A stretch of DNA of 64,000 nt from Linum tenue (Eukaryota; Streptophyta; Magnoliopsida; Malpighiales; Linaceae): NCBI GenBank assembly GCA_946122785.1, contig CAMGYJ010000004.1, positions 59,838,679 through 59,902,678 on the forward strand, read 5' to 3'. This document shows, piece by piece, positions 37,173 through 47,645 of the stretch. How positions within the stretch are numbered: position 1 is the first letter of the stretch; each line of letters opens with the position of its first letter. The notes beneath the pieces were generated by a model that saw only the letters and a program-made list of their open reading frames with translations, ran no database searches and was not told the DNA's origin. Both the position numbers and the translations under genes were made by a program.

Positions 37173-38841
37173 GTCACACCTGGAGGACCTACGCGAGACC
37201 TTCGAAGCCCTCCGCAAGCACAGCCTTCGCCTCAATCCACTCAAATGTGTCTTTGGAGCAGAGGCGGGGAAATTTCTAGGGTTCATGATAACCAAGCGCG
37301 GCATAGAGGTCGACCCGAAGCAAATCACCGCGGTCCAACAACTACGAGCGCCGCGGAACGCATTGGAAATCCAATCTCTGAACGGCAAGATAGCGGCACT
37401 GGGGAGGTTCATACCAAGGTCCGCTGACAAATGCGCGCCCTTCTTCCAGACACTCAAGAACGGGACGCGCTTCGCATGGTCCACAGAATGCGAAGCGGCC
37501 TTCCAGGAACTAAAGGCGTATCTTGTATCCCCCCCTGTACTGACCGCTCCCAAGCTTAATGAAAAACTTTTCTTGTATCTCGCCGTGTCAACAAGAGCCG
37601 TGAGCGCGGTTCTGATATCTAGGAGGGATGGCAGGACTGAGCAACCAGTGTATTACACCTCGCGCACTCTCGTTAGCGCGGAAACAAGATATTCCTCAAT
37701 CGAGAAAGCTGCCCTGGCGTTAGTGAGCGCTTCGCAGAAACTGCGCCCGTACTTTCAAGCGCACCAGGTCACCGTCCTGACCAACCTGCCACTAAAAAAG
37801 ATTCTGACTTCAATGGAAGTGTCGGGACGCATGGTCAAATGGGCGGTGGAGCTCTCGGAGTACGATATTCAATACGCGCCAAGGCCAGCAATCAAGGCCC
37901 AAATCTTAGCGGACTTCATCGCGGAAGGGGTGACCCTCGAAACAACGCCGGAGGGCGTTTGGGAAGTCTATGTCGATGGAGCGGCGAGTAAGCATGGCGC
38001 CGGAGCAGGGGTTGTGGTGCGCACACCTGCCGGCGTAATGCACGAAATCGCAATCAGGTTCAGGGCGTTGAAGACAAACAACGCCGCGGAATACGAGGCC
38101 ATCTTGGCAGGGATGACGGCCGCTCACGACCTCGGGGCAAGAACGGTGCGTATACTTTCCGACTCCTCCCTGGCGGTCAACCAACTGAATGGTGCGTTCG
38201 ACGCAAAGGAAGACACACTGGCGCATTACATGGAGCGCGTTAAGCAGAGGGCCACAACATTCGAATCAGTAACGTATGCACAGATACCAAGGGAGGAAAA
38301 TGCGCATGCCGACGCGCTATCCAAGCTAGCAACGGCTACAGACTTCGAATCGACGCGCCTCGTGTCCGTCCAAAAAGAAGAAGATGAAACCACCCCGGGG
38401 GTAGCAGTCAACACGACCCAGCTCGTGCCATACGAAGATTGGAGACATCCAATTATGAAGTACCTCCAAGAGGGGGTGGTGCCAGAAGACCCCAAGCAAG
38501 CTTGGGCTCTAAGGCAAAAGGCAGCTCGTTGCACGCTTATCGAGGGAGAATTATACCGAAGGTCGTACTCGGGTGTATACCTCAAATGCATTGGGCAGGA
38601 GGAGGCGCACGACCTAGTGCGTGAACTACACGAGGGGCTGTGCGCAATGCACGCGGGGCCGCGCAGCATGGAGCGTACCATCCTTTTGCATGGATACTAC
38701 TGGCCGCGAGTCAAGAAAGATACGAAGAGCTATACAGACCAGTGCCATAAATGCCAAGTCAACGCAGCGCCAACACCATTTGCCGGCCACCGAGCTCCAG
38801 GGCAACTTAAGCCCATGGCCTTTCGCGCAATGGGGAGTTGA
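37173..38841 (+). pseudogene. Tat element RT end, RNase H, archaeal-type RNase H, integrase zinc region
   Basis: Continues pol after the first frameshift. Order: RT thumb and connection (about 37173-37480), the ordinary retroviral-type RNase H (AVLISRRDG, YYTSRTLVSAETRYSSIEKA; 37560-37850), then a second RNase H (WEVYVDGAASKHGAGAGVV, NNAAEYEAILAGM, SDSSLAVNQL, NAHADALSKLA; 37960-38340) of the archaeal type that defines the Tat lineage. The integrase HHCC zinc region follows (LHEGLCAMHAGP, then QCHKCQ; 38620-38760). The frame ends at a TGA (38839-38841) after a second frameshift somewhere in 38765-38805. Confidence 0.9.
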
Positions 38842-39676
38842 TCTCTTGGGCCCCTTCCCAACGGCAAAGGGGAAGCGCAAATACATAATCGTGGCGGTCG
38901 ACTACTTCACTAAGTGGATCGAGGCCGAGGCGCTGGCGTCCATAACGGCGCAGCAGGTAACACGTTTCTTGCGCAACAACATTTTGTCGCGCTTCGGGGT
39001 TCCGAATGCACTCATCTTCGACCACGGGAAGCAATTCGATTGCGCAGAAGTAATGGACTTCTGCGACGAGGTGGGAATCATTGCAAGATTCGCGTCGGTC
39101 GCTTACCCTCAAGCCAACGGCCAAGCGGAGTCCTCCAATAAAGCGATCTTGCATGGCCTCCACACTCGCCTGAATGAAGCCAAGGGCAATTGGGCGGACG
39201 AACTCCACACAGTGCTATGGGCGCACCGCACCACGTACAAAGTGGCAACGGGCGAAACCCCCTTCGCTCTGACGTACGGCACTGACGCGGTGATTCCCAT
39301 CGAGACAACGACGCCGACCTACCGAATCACCGGGTACAACGAAGAAGCAAACGACGAGGCGCGCCTACTAGAGCTCGAGTTGTCGCAGGAAAGGCGTGAG
39401 TTGGCAGCCATCAGGCTAGCCGCCATGAAAGAACAGGTAGCCAAGTACCATAACGCGAAGCTGGTCCCGCACAAGTTGATCCTTGGCGACCAAGTGCTGC
39501 GGCGGAACTTCCGCCCTGACCCCAGGCACGGGAAGCTTGCCTCGACATGGGAAGGCCCTTACTTGATCCGCGAAGTGGTAGGCGCCAACACATTCAAACT
39601 CAGCGAGCTGGGGGGCAACAAGGTTCCAAGAACATGGAATGCGCAGAATCTAAGGAAATACCACCGCGCCGGTTAA
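38790..39676 (+). pseudogene. Tat element integrase core and C-terminus
   Basis: Third piece of pol. It begins in the shifted frame with SPWPFAQWGVDLLGPFP (first catalytic Asp). The second Asp is in FDHGKQFD and the Glu in QANGQAESSNK, so the D,D-35-E triad is complete. A GPY-like C-terminal module follows (TWEGPYLIREVVGANTFKL), and it ends with TWNAQNLRKYHRAG. Apart from the two indels upstream it shows no stop codon. Confidence 0.9.
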
Positions 39677-39726
39677 CGTGTACCACGTTTGTAATAGCGC
39701 ATTAGCGCAATAAATAAAAGGACATG

Positions 39727-40068
39727 GTTCCACGGAACAAAACTTAGCAATAGTCCAGCACTATTCGCGCCCAATCAGTTCGAAAGAACAAAAAATTAGT
39801 ATGAGTCCAGCACTCTGCGCTCAGTTCCACGGAACAAAACTTAGCAATAGTCCAGCACTATTCGCGCCCAATCAGTTCGAAAGAACAAAAAATTAGTATG
39901 AGTCCAGCACTCTGCGCTCAGTTCCACGGAACAAAACTTAGCAATAGTCCAGCACTATTCGCGCCCAATCAGTTCGAAAGAACAAAAAATTAGTATGAGT
40001 CCAGCACTCTGCGCTCAGTTCCACGGAACAAAACTTAGCAATAGTCCAGCACTATTCGCGCAAAAGGA
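39727..40068. repeat. 97-bp tandem array in the Tat element 3' region
   Basis: Copies start at 39727, 39824, 39921 and 40018, spaced exactly 97 bp, and are nearly identical; the fourth is cut at about half. Each 97-bp unit is itself two related halves. One starts GTTCCACGGAAC and the other GTTCGAAAGAAC, both palindromes, and each continues with A..TTAG..(A/G)TCCAGCACT. Further degenerate halves go on to about 40140. Confidence 0.93.
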
Positions 40069-40451
40069 CACGGTTCGAAAGAACAAAATATTAGCAATAG
40101 TCTAGCACTATTCGCGCCTAAGTTCGAAAGAACAAAGATGAGCACCCAGCTCGCACACCCTCCGCGCGAGGGAACAAGGCAAAAGCAGTGGTTGTCGCTC
40201 ATTCGCGCACACAAAGTTATTACTCATTCGCGCACACAAACATAGTCGAAAATCTTTTGTTCTAATCAAGGAGGGAGCCATGATGCCGTGCGCGGCTACA
40301 CACAAGAAAACAAAAAAAAAAAAGAGCACAAGAAAACAACAAAACAGCTAAGGCTCAATTGGGCCACATCTAAGCAGAACCAGTATCGGGCTGTTCGCCC
40401 TCCCTGCTCAACTTGCGGCGCAATAGAGGACGCTCCTCTTCCTCGTCCTCC

Positions 40452-43016
40452 TCATCTTCGTCGGCCACCTCTCCATCCTTTCCTCTCCTCCCCTGTCGAA
40501 CGCTCAACCTCCTCCCGGCGCTCCGCTTCTTCCTCCTCCTCTTCCTCGGACTCGGAGTCAGAATCCAAAGGACGCTTCTCGCTGATCCACACTTTGACGT
40601 GCTGAACCATCTCGCGAGTGTCCCAGCGCATCCCCGGATTCTCAGGGCGGACCTTCTTACCAACCGCTATCACGGCCTTGGTCATGGCATCCGCCATGAT
40701 CTTCCCGAAAGGTTGGGAAGACTTGAACTGGCGGACGGCCGCGACTTCAGCTGCGCGAACGGCCTCCGCCTTAGCAACGGTGTGAAGGCGAACAAGGTCG
40801 TCCTTCTCCTTCTGGAACTCCTCGCGAGCTTTGCGCAATCTCTCAGAAAAGGAGACTTCCAGTTCTTCTCGGAGAGCAGTGCGCTCCTCGTTCCGCACCT
40901 GCTCTTTGGCCGCCTCCACGTCCGCGGCCAATCGGCTCTGCAAAAGGCCGAGTGACTCCAGTGCCTCGTTGGCCTTAGAGGTAGCGTCCTCCGCGCGATT
41001 GTTCGCCCCGAGGACCTTCCCCTCCAGCTGCACGATTTGCGCCTCGTCGGCCTTCATCTTGGCGCGCATCGAGGCGCGCTCTTGCTGAGCGCGAAAGGTC
41101 GCCGACAAACCCTGCAACGCCACGAGTCTTAGCCAAGCAAAAAAGAAGGGGGGAAGGCTAAGAAAATAAACCTTAACCTAAACCGAGTCTTACCGCGAAA
41201 TGGATCTGCGCCAGGTCGTGAAGAGGGTCCGTCTTCTCCACCCGCGGGGGAACGGAGAGAATGGGCCCGATCGCCCGAAGCGCATGATTGGCTGACACCA
41301 AGTTGCACGCCGCGGCGGTGTGAATCCGCACGTCGCGGACTTGGTGGACGGCGGCGGAAGGAGGTACAGCGCTGACGGGAGGAGTGGTAGCGGATGTCCC
41401 GGATGAGCTGCCAGCCCCATCCCCCCCTCGACGAGCGGGCCGGCTCACCGTCGCCTCGGGCTCCGAAAGCGCCAGTGAGAGCTGCTGCGCGGCGGACAAT
41501 TGTGGCGTCGCGGGCAGTTGCTTCGCCGCTTGGACGGTTGGCTCCGCTATGCGAAGGGTCTTGCGGGGCCTCTCTACAACCTGCGGTTGCGGTTGCTCGA
41601 CCTCCTTCCGCTTCGAGGGTTTTGGCGCCGCGCCGACCTTCTTCTTCCTTTTCTTGTCGGCACGCGGCGCGACGTCATCCACCGACATCATACTCGCGAG
41701 GGAAGAGAAGTCAACACCTGCGCCAATAAATCGTAAGAGAGCGGTTAATAAGATAGAATACAAAAAGGAAGGAAACATAACTAACCATCTCCAAAGAGCT
41801 CTTCCAAACAGGCTTCGCGGACTCCCCGCTTGTATAAATTCATGCGGTGAGGCATGCAAGCCTCATACTCATCGTTGAGCCCGTCGTATTTACCGACGTC
41901 GGACTCGAAACCGGCTATACTGCCCTTCATCCAGGTGGTGGGCTCCGGCAGCGACCCACTCGCCCATTCCCCGGGAGCGGGCTTAACATAGAAAAACTGA
42001 CCAAACCAAGTCTTCTTCAACTTGGGCGAGCCGTACACGAAGCCATCGGGGCGGTGGTCGCGTCGCTGGATGGAGAGACAGTCGCTCACCTTTGTCGGCT
42101 CCTTGATTTTGTACATCTTGCGGAATAAGCCGTAAGTAGGCACGATGTTAAGCCTTTTGCACGCGAGACGAAGGCAACTCGCGTGCATGATCACTGACGG
42201 GGAGAGCCGACCGATGGAGCATTTGAGGCGGTCGTATATGGCGCATAACAGCGGGTCGATGGGGAACTTGAACCCCATAACCCAGTATTCGGCATACACA
42301 CCGAACCACCCAGGGGGGCAGTTACCCACCATACTGCGCACCGAGGGAGCGGCGTACTCCCAACTGGGGGGCAAACCCAGTCCGCGAACCAACTCCTCCA
42401 CGTCATCCACGTCATACGTCGAGGAGTGCTCGGGTCCGCGCTTGAGATTGTCAGACGGCGCCGGCTGGTCACCCCACATCTCCGCCCATTCGATCACGCG
42501 GTATGTAGAGCCAACACCCTGCGGCCCCAAGCGGGCCATGGCTTCGGTAACGCGCTCGACTGCTCGCGGCGCGAATTGCACATCAAAGTCTCCTTGCTCT
42601 GTCTCATCGCCGAAGTCTTCATCGTCGGCGACTTCATCGTCGCCGACCTCACCATCGGCGACTTCCTCGTCGGCGATTTCCTCGTCGGCCGCTTCGTCGC
42701 CGGCAACCGGCCCACCACCCTGGTTACGCCGAATAATCAGAGTCCCCCGAGCCGGCCGCGCCACCTCCCCACTATCGGAAACGATTATACCCTGATCAGA
42801 AGAGCTTCCGGCCCCATCGCCCGACCTAGCATCGAACGTCGGCGTCGCCGGAAGTCCACCACCACTACTGCCACCCCCACCGTCGGATCCACCGTTCCAA
42901 TCCCCAGAACCTCCATTCCCACCACCGGAATGGTCAGAAGAAGTATGCGAGAGAGGAGAGACATTACCTTCTTCGCCTTGTACGACCTCGGCCTCCTGGT
43001 TGTTGATGTTGGACAT
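40452..43016 (-). CDS. Antisense three-exon gene inside the Tat element (gypsy-type Transposase_28-like)
   Basis: Three exons on the strand opposite to gag-pol: 43016-41786, 41717-41194 and 41111-40452. The introns are 68 and 82 bp with GT-AG ends and phases that join cleanly, giving 804 aa without a stop. Residues 1-150 are Gly/Ser-rich and then acidic, with a repeated ADEEVADGEVGDDEV pattern. Residues 190-400 (CPPGWFGVYAEYWVMGFKFP, RLKCSIGRLSPSVIMHASC, FRKMYKIKE, KTWFGQFFYVKP) resemble the family called putative gypsy-type transposon domain (PF04195). Exon 2 carries a basic NLS-like DKKRKKK and is rich in Pro/Ala. Exon 3 is a long charged coiled coil ending in an acidic tail (DSDSESEEEEEEE). 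Antisense extra ORFs are known in Tat elements; their function is unknown. A TATA box lies 165 bp upstream. Confidence 0.8.
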
Positions 43017-43181
43017 GATATCGACTCGAAGTTGATCAACAGCAGAAGAGGATTGGGGTAGTAAAAGGAGGAGAGAAAATCTCGAGGAAAGAGAAGTGAA
43101 GGAGGAGGGAAATCTTAGGAAAACAAAAGCGAGGCTATGATCGGAGAAAACAAGTGAGCCCTCCTCCCTTCAACAATCTCA

Positions 43182-43189
43182 TATTTATA
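43182..43189 (-). promoter_or_regulatory. TATA box for the antisense gene
   Basis: TATAAATA on the minus strand, about 165 bp before the ATG at 43016 and about 700 bp inside the 3' LTR boundary. This would give a leader of roughly 135 nt. It is the only clear TATA match that I saw between the 3' LTR and the gene. Confidence 0.55.
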
Positions 43190-43389
43190 ATTGATCCGGG
43201 GGAAAGCGAAGGGCCAAGGCCGTTCGGCGGAATGCGAAAGGTTAAAGCCACGTTGGGATCCGTAACAGTCAGATCCCACCAAATCTTTTCGAAATTCAAA
43301 AAACCCCCGCCCAAATAGCCTAACCACACAGTGACACGTGGACACCTACGATCATAGGCATTAGTCGGCGACGCCACCAGCGCCGCGCA

Positions 43390-43891
43390 CCGACTGGGGG
43401 GCATGGCACGCCCGCGAGGAAAAGAAAGACACGCATTGCGTCGCAACAAGAAGACAACCCCATGCGCGCATCGACGGGCATCGCGCGCGAGTATCACGCT
43501 CAACGAACAAAGATCAACCGCGAGCGCTTATCGCGAGGATAACGCCTGGAAGAGGAAAACATGCGTCGTGCTGCGAAAAGAAAACAACTCCACGAGCGCA
43601 TCGCGCGCGAGTATCGCGCTCAGCGAACAAAGACCAACAACGAGCGCATTAGCGCGTACCGCGCATGAAGAAAACGACCCCGTACGCACAACAGCGCGCG
43701 CCAAGCATTGCGCGTGGCGACCGAATGAAGCCCAACAACGAGCGCGATGGCACATGGCGTCAGGGCAAGGCGACGCCAGTTCATAGTATCGCGCACGTCG
43801 GCGCCAACCAATAGCTACAAGCGGACCGGCCCGAGTCCGGAGGAAACCTAAACAGGGGGCGTTCACAAAACACCCCCTGCTGGGGGGCAAT
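43390..43891. repeat. GC-rich diverged repeats and purine tract before the 3' LTR
   Basis: Rich in CGCG words. A unit around ATCGCGCGCGAGTATC(A/G)CGCTCA(A/G)CGAACAAAGA is present at about 43478 and again at about 43600. Related pieces (CGAGCGC, ACAACGAGCGC) recur at 43640 and 43735. The end carries the polypurine tract TGGGGGGCAA. Confidence 0.6.
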
Positions 43892-44447
43892 TGTTGGGCA
43901 TAGGACTCGGGCCTAACCACGCCAAGGAACCGGGCGCAACTGGATGAGACCCCAACACGGCAGCGCGAGGACCCCGAGTGTGCCGCCTCATCATGGCTAA
44001 CCACGTCCAGGCGCGAAGAGATGACAGGCGCTAGGGGAGGACTAGCGTAGGCTGAACCAGAAGATGAGGGAAGCGCACCTCTTCCAAGCGGGTAGTCACA
44101 TCAGGGCCATGAGTGGATCTCTGACTCATCCTAGGTAGAGGGATGGCCTAAAAGCCTTAGTGTGCTAGTGGTCACATCATTGTATCCCAGTAGTCACATC
44201 ACTGTATCTCTCCCTATGTCAACCACTCACCCACCACCATGAAGCCTATAAATATGGCATTTACTACGGTGGGTGAAGGGGATCGCATTTTTCACCATTC
44301 TCTCTCTACAAGAACTACTTCTCTTTCTAATCTCTTTCTCACTCAACTCTCTGATTCTGGTTCCACTGATCTAGCCCGGCTCTCGCGTTTCTTCTCGACC
44401 CAAACTCTCCTTCGAACCTCACTCCTACACTCAGTTAGGTTCAAACA
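43892..44447 (+). repeat. 3' LTR of the Tat element
   Basis: 556 bp, identical by eye to the 5' LTR. Its TATA box (44247-44254) lies 507 bp before the VDAC ATG and points the same way, so transcription started in this LTR would run into VDAC. Confidence 0.95.
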
Positions 44448-44713
44448 CTAGTAATTCCAACAACCAAACTTGCAATTTATTCATATTCAAACTTAAGTGA
44501 TATGTCAACCCAAATTCTCAAATTTAAGTGACACCCGAATTATTTTAGCCTAGAATAGAAATTAGTTGCTTTACTTTGTTTGCTTTCCAAATTCCAAACT
44601 CTATTGTTCACCACCACCACACCATCCTCAATTCTCCTCTCTCAGCTTGTCTCTCCTATCTGTTCCTTTCTCCCCGACTCTTTCCTCCGTCGATCGCTTT
44701 CTCGGCTTCCCTC

Positions 44714-44717
<4 letters not shown>

Positions 44718-44754
<37 letters not shown>
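44718..44754. repeat. (CT)n microsatellite in the VDAC 5' leader
   Basis: About 17 CT units end 6 bp before the VDAC start codon. CT-rich leaders are common in plant 5' UTRs; the length is likely to vary between individuals. Confidence 0.9.
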
Positions 44755-44760
44755 GCCACC

Positions 44761-47177
44761 ATGAGTAAGGGACCGGAAATCTTCTCCAATATCGGAAAGA
44801 AGGCCAGAGGTAACTCCCGTCCTCTCAATCTCCATTTCTACAGTGATTTCACCGCAGAATTCCATGTTCTCGTTCTTTTCAGGTCTTAATCCATGTTTGT
44901 ATTTGAAATTACAGATCTCTTGACGGCGGGATACAGCTCCGATCAGAAATTCACCGTCTCCACGTACAGTGGCCCCGCCGGAATTGTATGTTAATCCTCG
45001 TCCTTGCTCGTTTTCTTGTCACTCTGGTCTAGATGCTGGCGGCTTGTGAATTGTGATTGTGTAGTTGAATTTCGCTACGCCAGTTCAGGATTAGATTTTC
45101 GGATTCATTCATGATCGCTAATGAAAATAGAACTCTCTCAACAGAAGGTGCAATGTATAGTGTTAATCTCGAATTCTATGTATCGATTGCAGCATGCTTG
45201 AAAACCGCTTGCTCTGGATTGCACTTGTGCAAAATTTTGTTTGCTGAGCAGGCCTCTAATGGTCTCTATCGTCTTTCATGCGATCTGTGTATGTCTATGG
45301 AAAATAAGCAGTCACTTTGTGCACAAATCCCTCTGAATTGGCGTATCCAATTATCCCTGTACATCTAAAGTTCTCTATCATTTCTCCTTAGAAGTTTAGC
45401 TTGAAGTTCCCTTACCTCTTACTACCTTTTCATTTCCCTTTTCTGAATACAGTGGCGAGGGTTGCATCGACAATCTTTCAGTATTAGTCTTGTTCAGTTA
45501 TCATACATTTTGTAGTGTTGCGATTTGGCTATATATGGTGCAGCAGAAATGGAAATGATACGTTGTGTTGTGCTTCCTTCTGGGGATTATTAAGACTACT
45601 TGTTCAGAACTCCATTGACGAGTTTTCTTTTTCTGTTTAAGCTCCATTCACAGGTTTGCCGATCGAGATTCTTTGTGTTTTTCTTATTTAATTCTCTTTG
45701 ACTGTTCGTGATCAACATGATCTCAATGTCTGCCACGAATAGCTTCAATTGGGTTCTGAGATTTAATTTGAGGAACTTGAACACAAAGTTTCTCAGCATA
45801 AAATGCTAGAATGTAAAACATGTCGCATTTATCTAGCGTGAATTTTGATTCATTTCAGCTGGGATTTTCCCCCCATTTTTTTTATTTCCCTGGAGTTCCG
45901 TTAACGTGCTGGAATCAAATTATCTGTTACCATACCTTGATTTTAACACTGCCTTTGTCGTTCAGTCCTAACCGGATGTTAGCTCTTGTTGTTCAAGCCT
46001 AAATGTTATCTCTGTTTTGTTTCTAATCTAATTCGTTCCAATGAACTTGACAAGAAAATTATGCACTCAAATGTTAATCTTGTATTTCCTCGTCCAACAT
46101 TAGGTCTCTATTTTTATTGTGTTTCTTTCTGTTTCTCAGGCTCTCACTTCAACAGCTGTTAACAAGAGTGGACTGTCCACGAGTGATATTGGTGCCATTT
46201 ACAAGTACAAGAGCCACATATTTGATGTGAAAATTGATACACTATCTAATGTATGTGCTTTTGTTTATTTAAAGACAGCAAAAGGATGCTCTTTACTTCT
46301 TGCTCGTCTAAGCATAACCTGTTCTTTTTCCCCCATTTTCTACAGATTGCAACCAACCTCACGTTCAGTGACGTCCTTCCATCAACAAAGGCAGTTGTTT
46401 CATTTAAGTTGCCTGATTATAACTCTGGCAAGGTAGGAGTCGAATTGATTAAGTGGAAATTAATGTCTGCGAAATTGTGAGGAAAGTGGACGTATAACAT
46501 CAGGAGAACCGAAAAATGAGACCCAAATGCTTTGGTTTGCCTACCATTGTAATTAATCTTTTCCACTGTTCTTGCAGTTGGAGGTTCAATATTTCCATCA
46601 CCACGCAACCTTTACCTCTACTGTTGCCCTGCACCAACAGTCTCCAGTAGTCGATGCTTCAGTCACTGTTGGTACCCCAGCCATTGCCTTCGGCGCTGAA
46701 ACGGGATACAATACTACTTCTGGTAGTTTCACCAAGTACACTGCTGGGATTAGCATAACAAAGCCAGATGCCTACGCTTCAGTTATTTTGTAAGCCCTTT
46801 AACCATCTGTTGCATATTCAAAAACTATTTTATACCCTTGGTACTCACTGGCTGTGTATCTTTGTCATAGGGGTGACAAGGGTGACACCATCACTGCTTC
46901 ATATGCTCATTTTCTGGACGAGTCGAAGAGAAGTGCAGCTGTGGGGGAGATCATGAGAAGGTTTTCAACCAATGAGAATACTTTTACGGTTGGTGGCTCA
47001 CATGCCATTGACCATTTGACACTAATAAAGGGAAAGCTGAACAACCATGGGAAACTTGCAGCTCTTCTGCAGCATGAAGTGATACCAAAGTCACTGATGA
47101 CCATCTCTGGGGAAATCGACACCAAGGCCTTGGACAAACATCCCAAGCTCGGCATAGCACTTGCTCTCAAGCCTTGA
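44761..47177 (+). CDS. VDAC: Mitochondrial outer-membrane porin (voltage-dependent anion channel)
   Basis: Six exons: 44761-44809, 44915-44985, 46140-46250, 46346-46432, 46578-46789 and 46871-47177. Phases join cleanly to 278 aa, the normal plant VDAC size. It forms the beta-barrel channel that passes ATP, ADP and other small metabolites across the mitochondrial outer membrane. The N-terminal helix (MSKGPEIFSNIGKKARDLL) lines the pore. The conserved YSSDQKFTVST, AIYKYKSHIFDVKIDT and GGSHAIDHLTLIKGKLNNHG segments follow, and the last beta-strand ends in GIALALKP. The start ATG has a good context (GCCACCATG) behind a CT repeat. Intron 2 is long (1154 bp). Which plant VDAC isoform it is cannot be told. 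The transposon nest ends 210 bp upstream. Confidence 0.94.
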
Positions 47178-47637
47178 TCAATCTCTTCAGTGACGAAAAG
47201 TTGTTTCAAAATTCGTTTGCACATTCTTCCAAAAACTTTATTTTGGTTATCATCTCTTTTCCAGTCTCATGGATGGGCACTTGAAGGAAATGTGAATAAG
47301 CAGTTCCACAGGTTTTGCTAGGATTAGGAGTTGCTGTGGAGTGTGGATGGACACTATTGATGCACCGGGTCTGTTCGCCGATTGAGACTATTGTCCATGT
47401 TCCATCTTTCATAGGTGCTGATCATTTTGGGTTTAATGACACATTTGGTCATTCTGAGTTATTCGTTTGTTTCGCGTTTGTTTGTTTGTTTCATTGGATC
47501 AGTGGTTACTCACGTTGTTCCCTTATTTCATTGTTAGTCCCAAATTCGTTAACGGTGTGTTTGGATATGATATTGGATATGATAGAAGAATTTGGATTTG
47601 GTATTTGTGATTTGGATTTATAAATGTCAAATTATTT
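47178..47637. other. VDAC 3' region
   Basis: Probably 3' UTR for the first 200-300 bp (T-rich, with AATAAG-like words near 47295). No other gene seen. Confidence 0.5.
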
Positions 47638-47645
47638 GTTTGGGT

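Larger units (their letters stand above)
33736..44447 (+). mobile_element. Tat-lineage Ty3/gypsy LTR retrotransposon (10.7 kb)
   Basis: Full-length element with 556-bp LTRs at 33736-34291 and 43892-44447 (TGTTGG ... AAACA) and perfect 5-bp duplications CTAGT at 33731-33735 and 44448-44452. The primer-binding site starts at 34294 (TGGCGCCCACCGTGGGG) and a purine tract lies just before the 3' LTR (TGGGGGGCAA, 43881-43890). Order on the plus strand: gag, protease, RT, RNase H, second archaeal-type RNase H, integrase. Pol before integrase-last is Ty3/gypsy, and the second RNase H is the hallmark of the Tat lineage. After integrase come a 97-bp tandem array, an antisense gene and a GC-rich 3' region. 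The LTRs look identical, so the insertion is recent. Confidence 0.95.
31364..44483. mobile_element. Second TIR element (B), Mutator-like, carrying gene-like fragments
   Basis: The left end (GGTAAATTGCAAGTTTGG..TGGAATTACTAGAAAG) and the reverse complement of the right end (ATAAATTGCAAGTTTGG..TGGAATTACTAG) are long inverted repeats. The right arm resumes at 33735 upstream of the gypsy insertion and reaches back to about 33590. Perfect 9-bp duplications TATTCAAAC lie at 31355-31363 and 44484-44492. Without later insertions B is about 1.4 kb. Its interior (32470-32862, 33155-33480) is GC-rich and looks like the 5' portion of a host gene, so B may be a Pack-MULE. It sits inside the right arm of element A. 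Confidence 0.82.
30830..44550. mobile_element. Outer foldback Mutator-like element (A), host of the whole nest
   Basis: Termini GGGTAAAATATCTCGGGTGCC (left) and, as reverse complement of the right end, GGCTAAAATAATTCGGGTG; both continue as CACTTAA..TTGA..ATTGGG. The 10-bp sequence TAGAATAGAA flanks it at 30820-30829 and 44551-44560. Its own sequence is only 30830-31363 plus 44493-44550 (about 590 bp); everything else is element B and its cargo. Most of A is one hairpin, nearly perfect over about 70 bp on each side of its centre at 31141-31143. No transposase is visible. It stops 210 bp before the VDAC start codon. Confidence 0.85.

Noticed and set aside
34292..43891. Integrated pararetrovirus (Caulimoviridae) as the source of the RT
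   Set aside because: LTRs, TSD, primer-binding site, integrase and dual RNase H make it a Tat-lineage retrotransposon. No movement or coat protein is seen.
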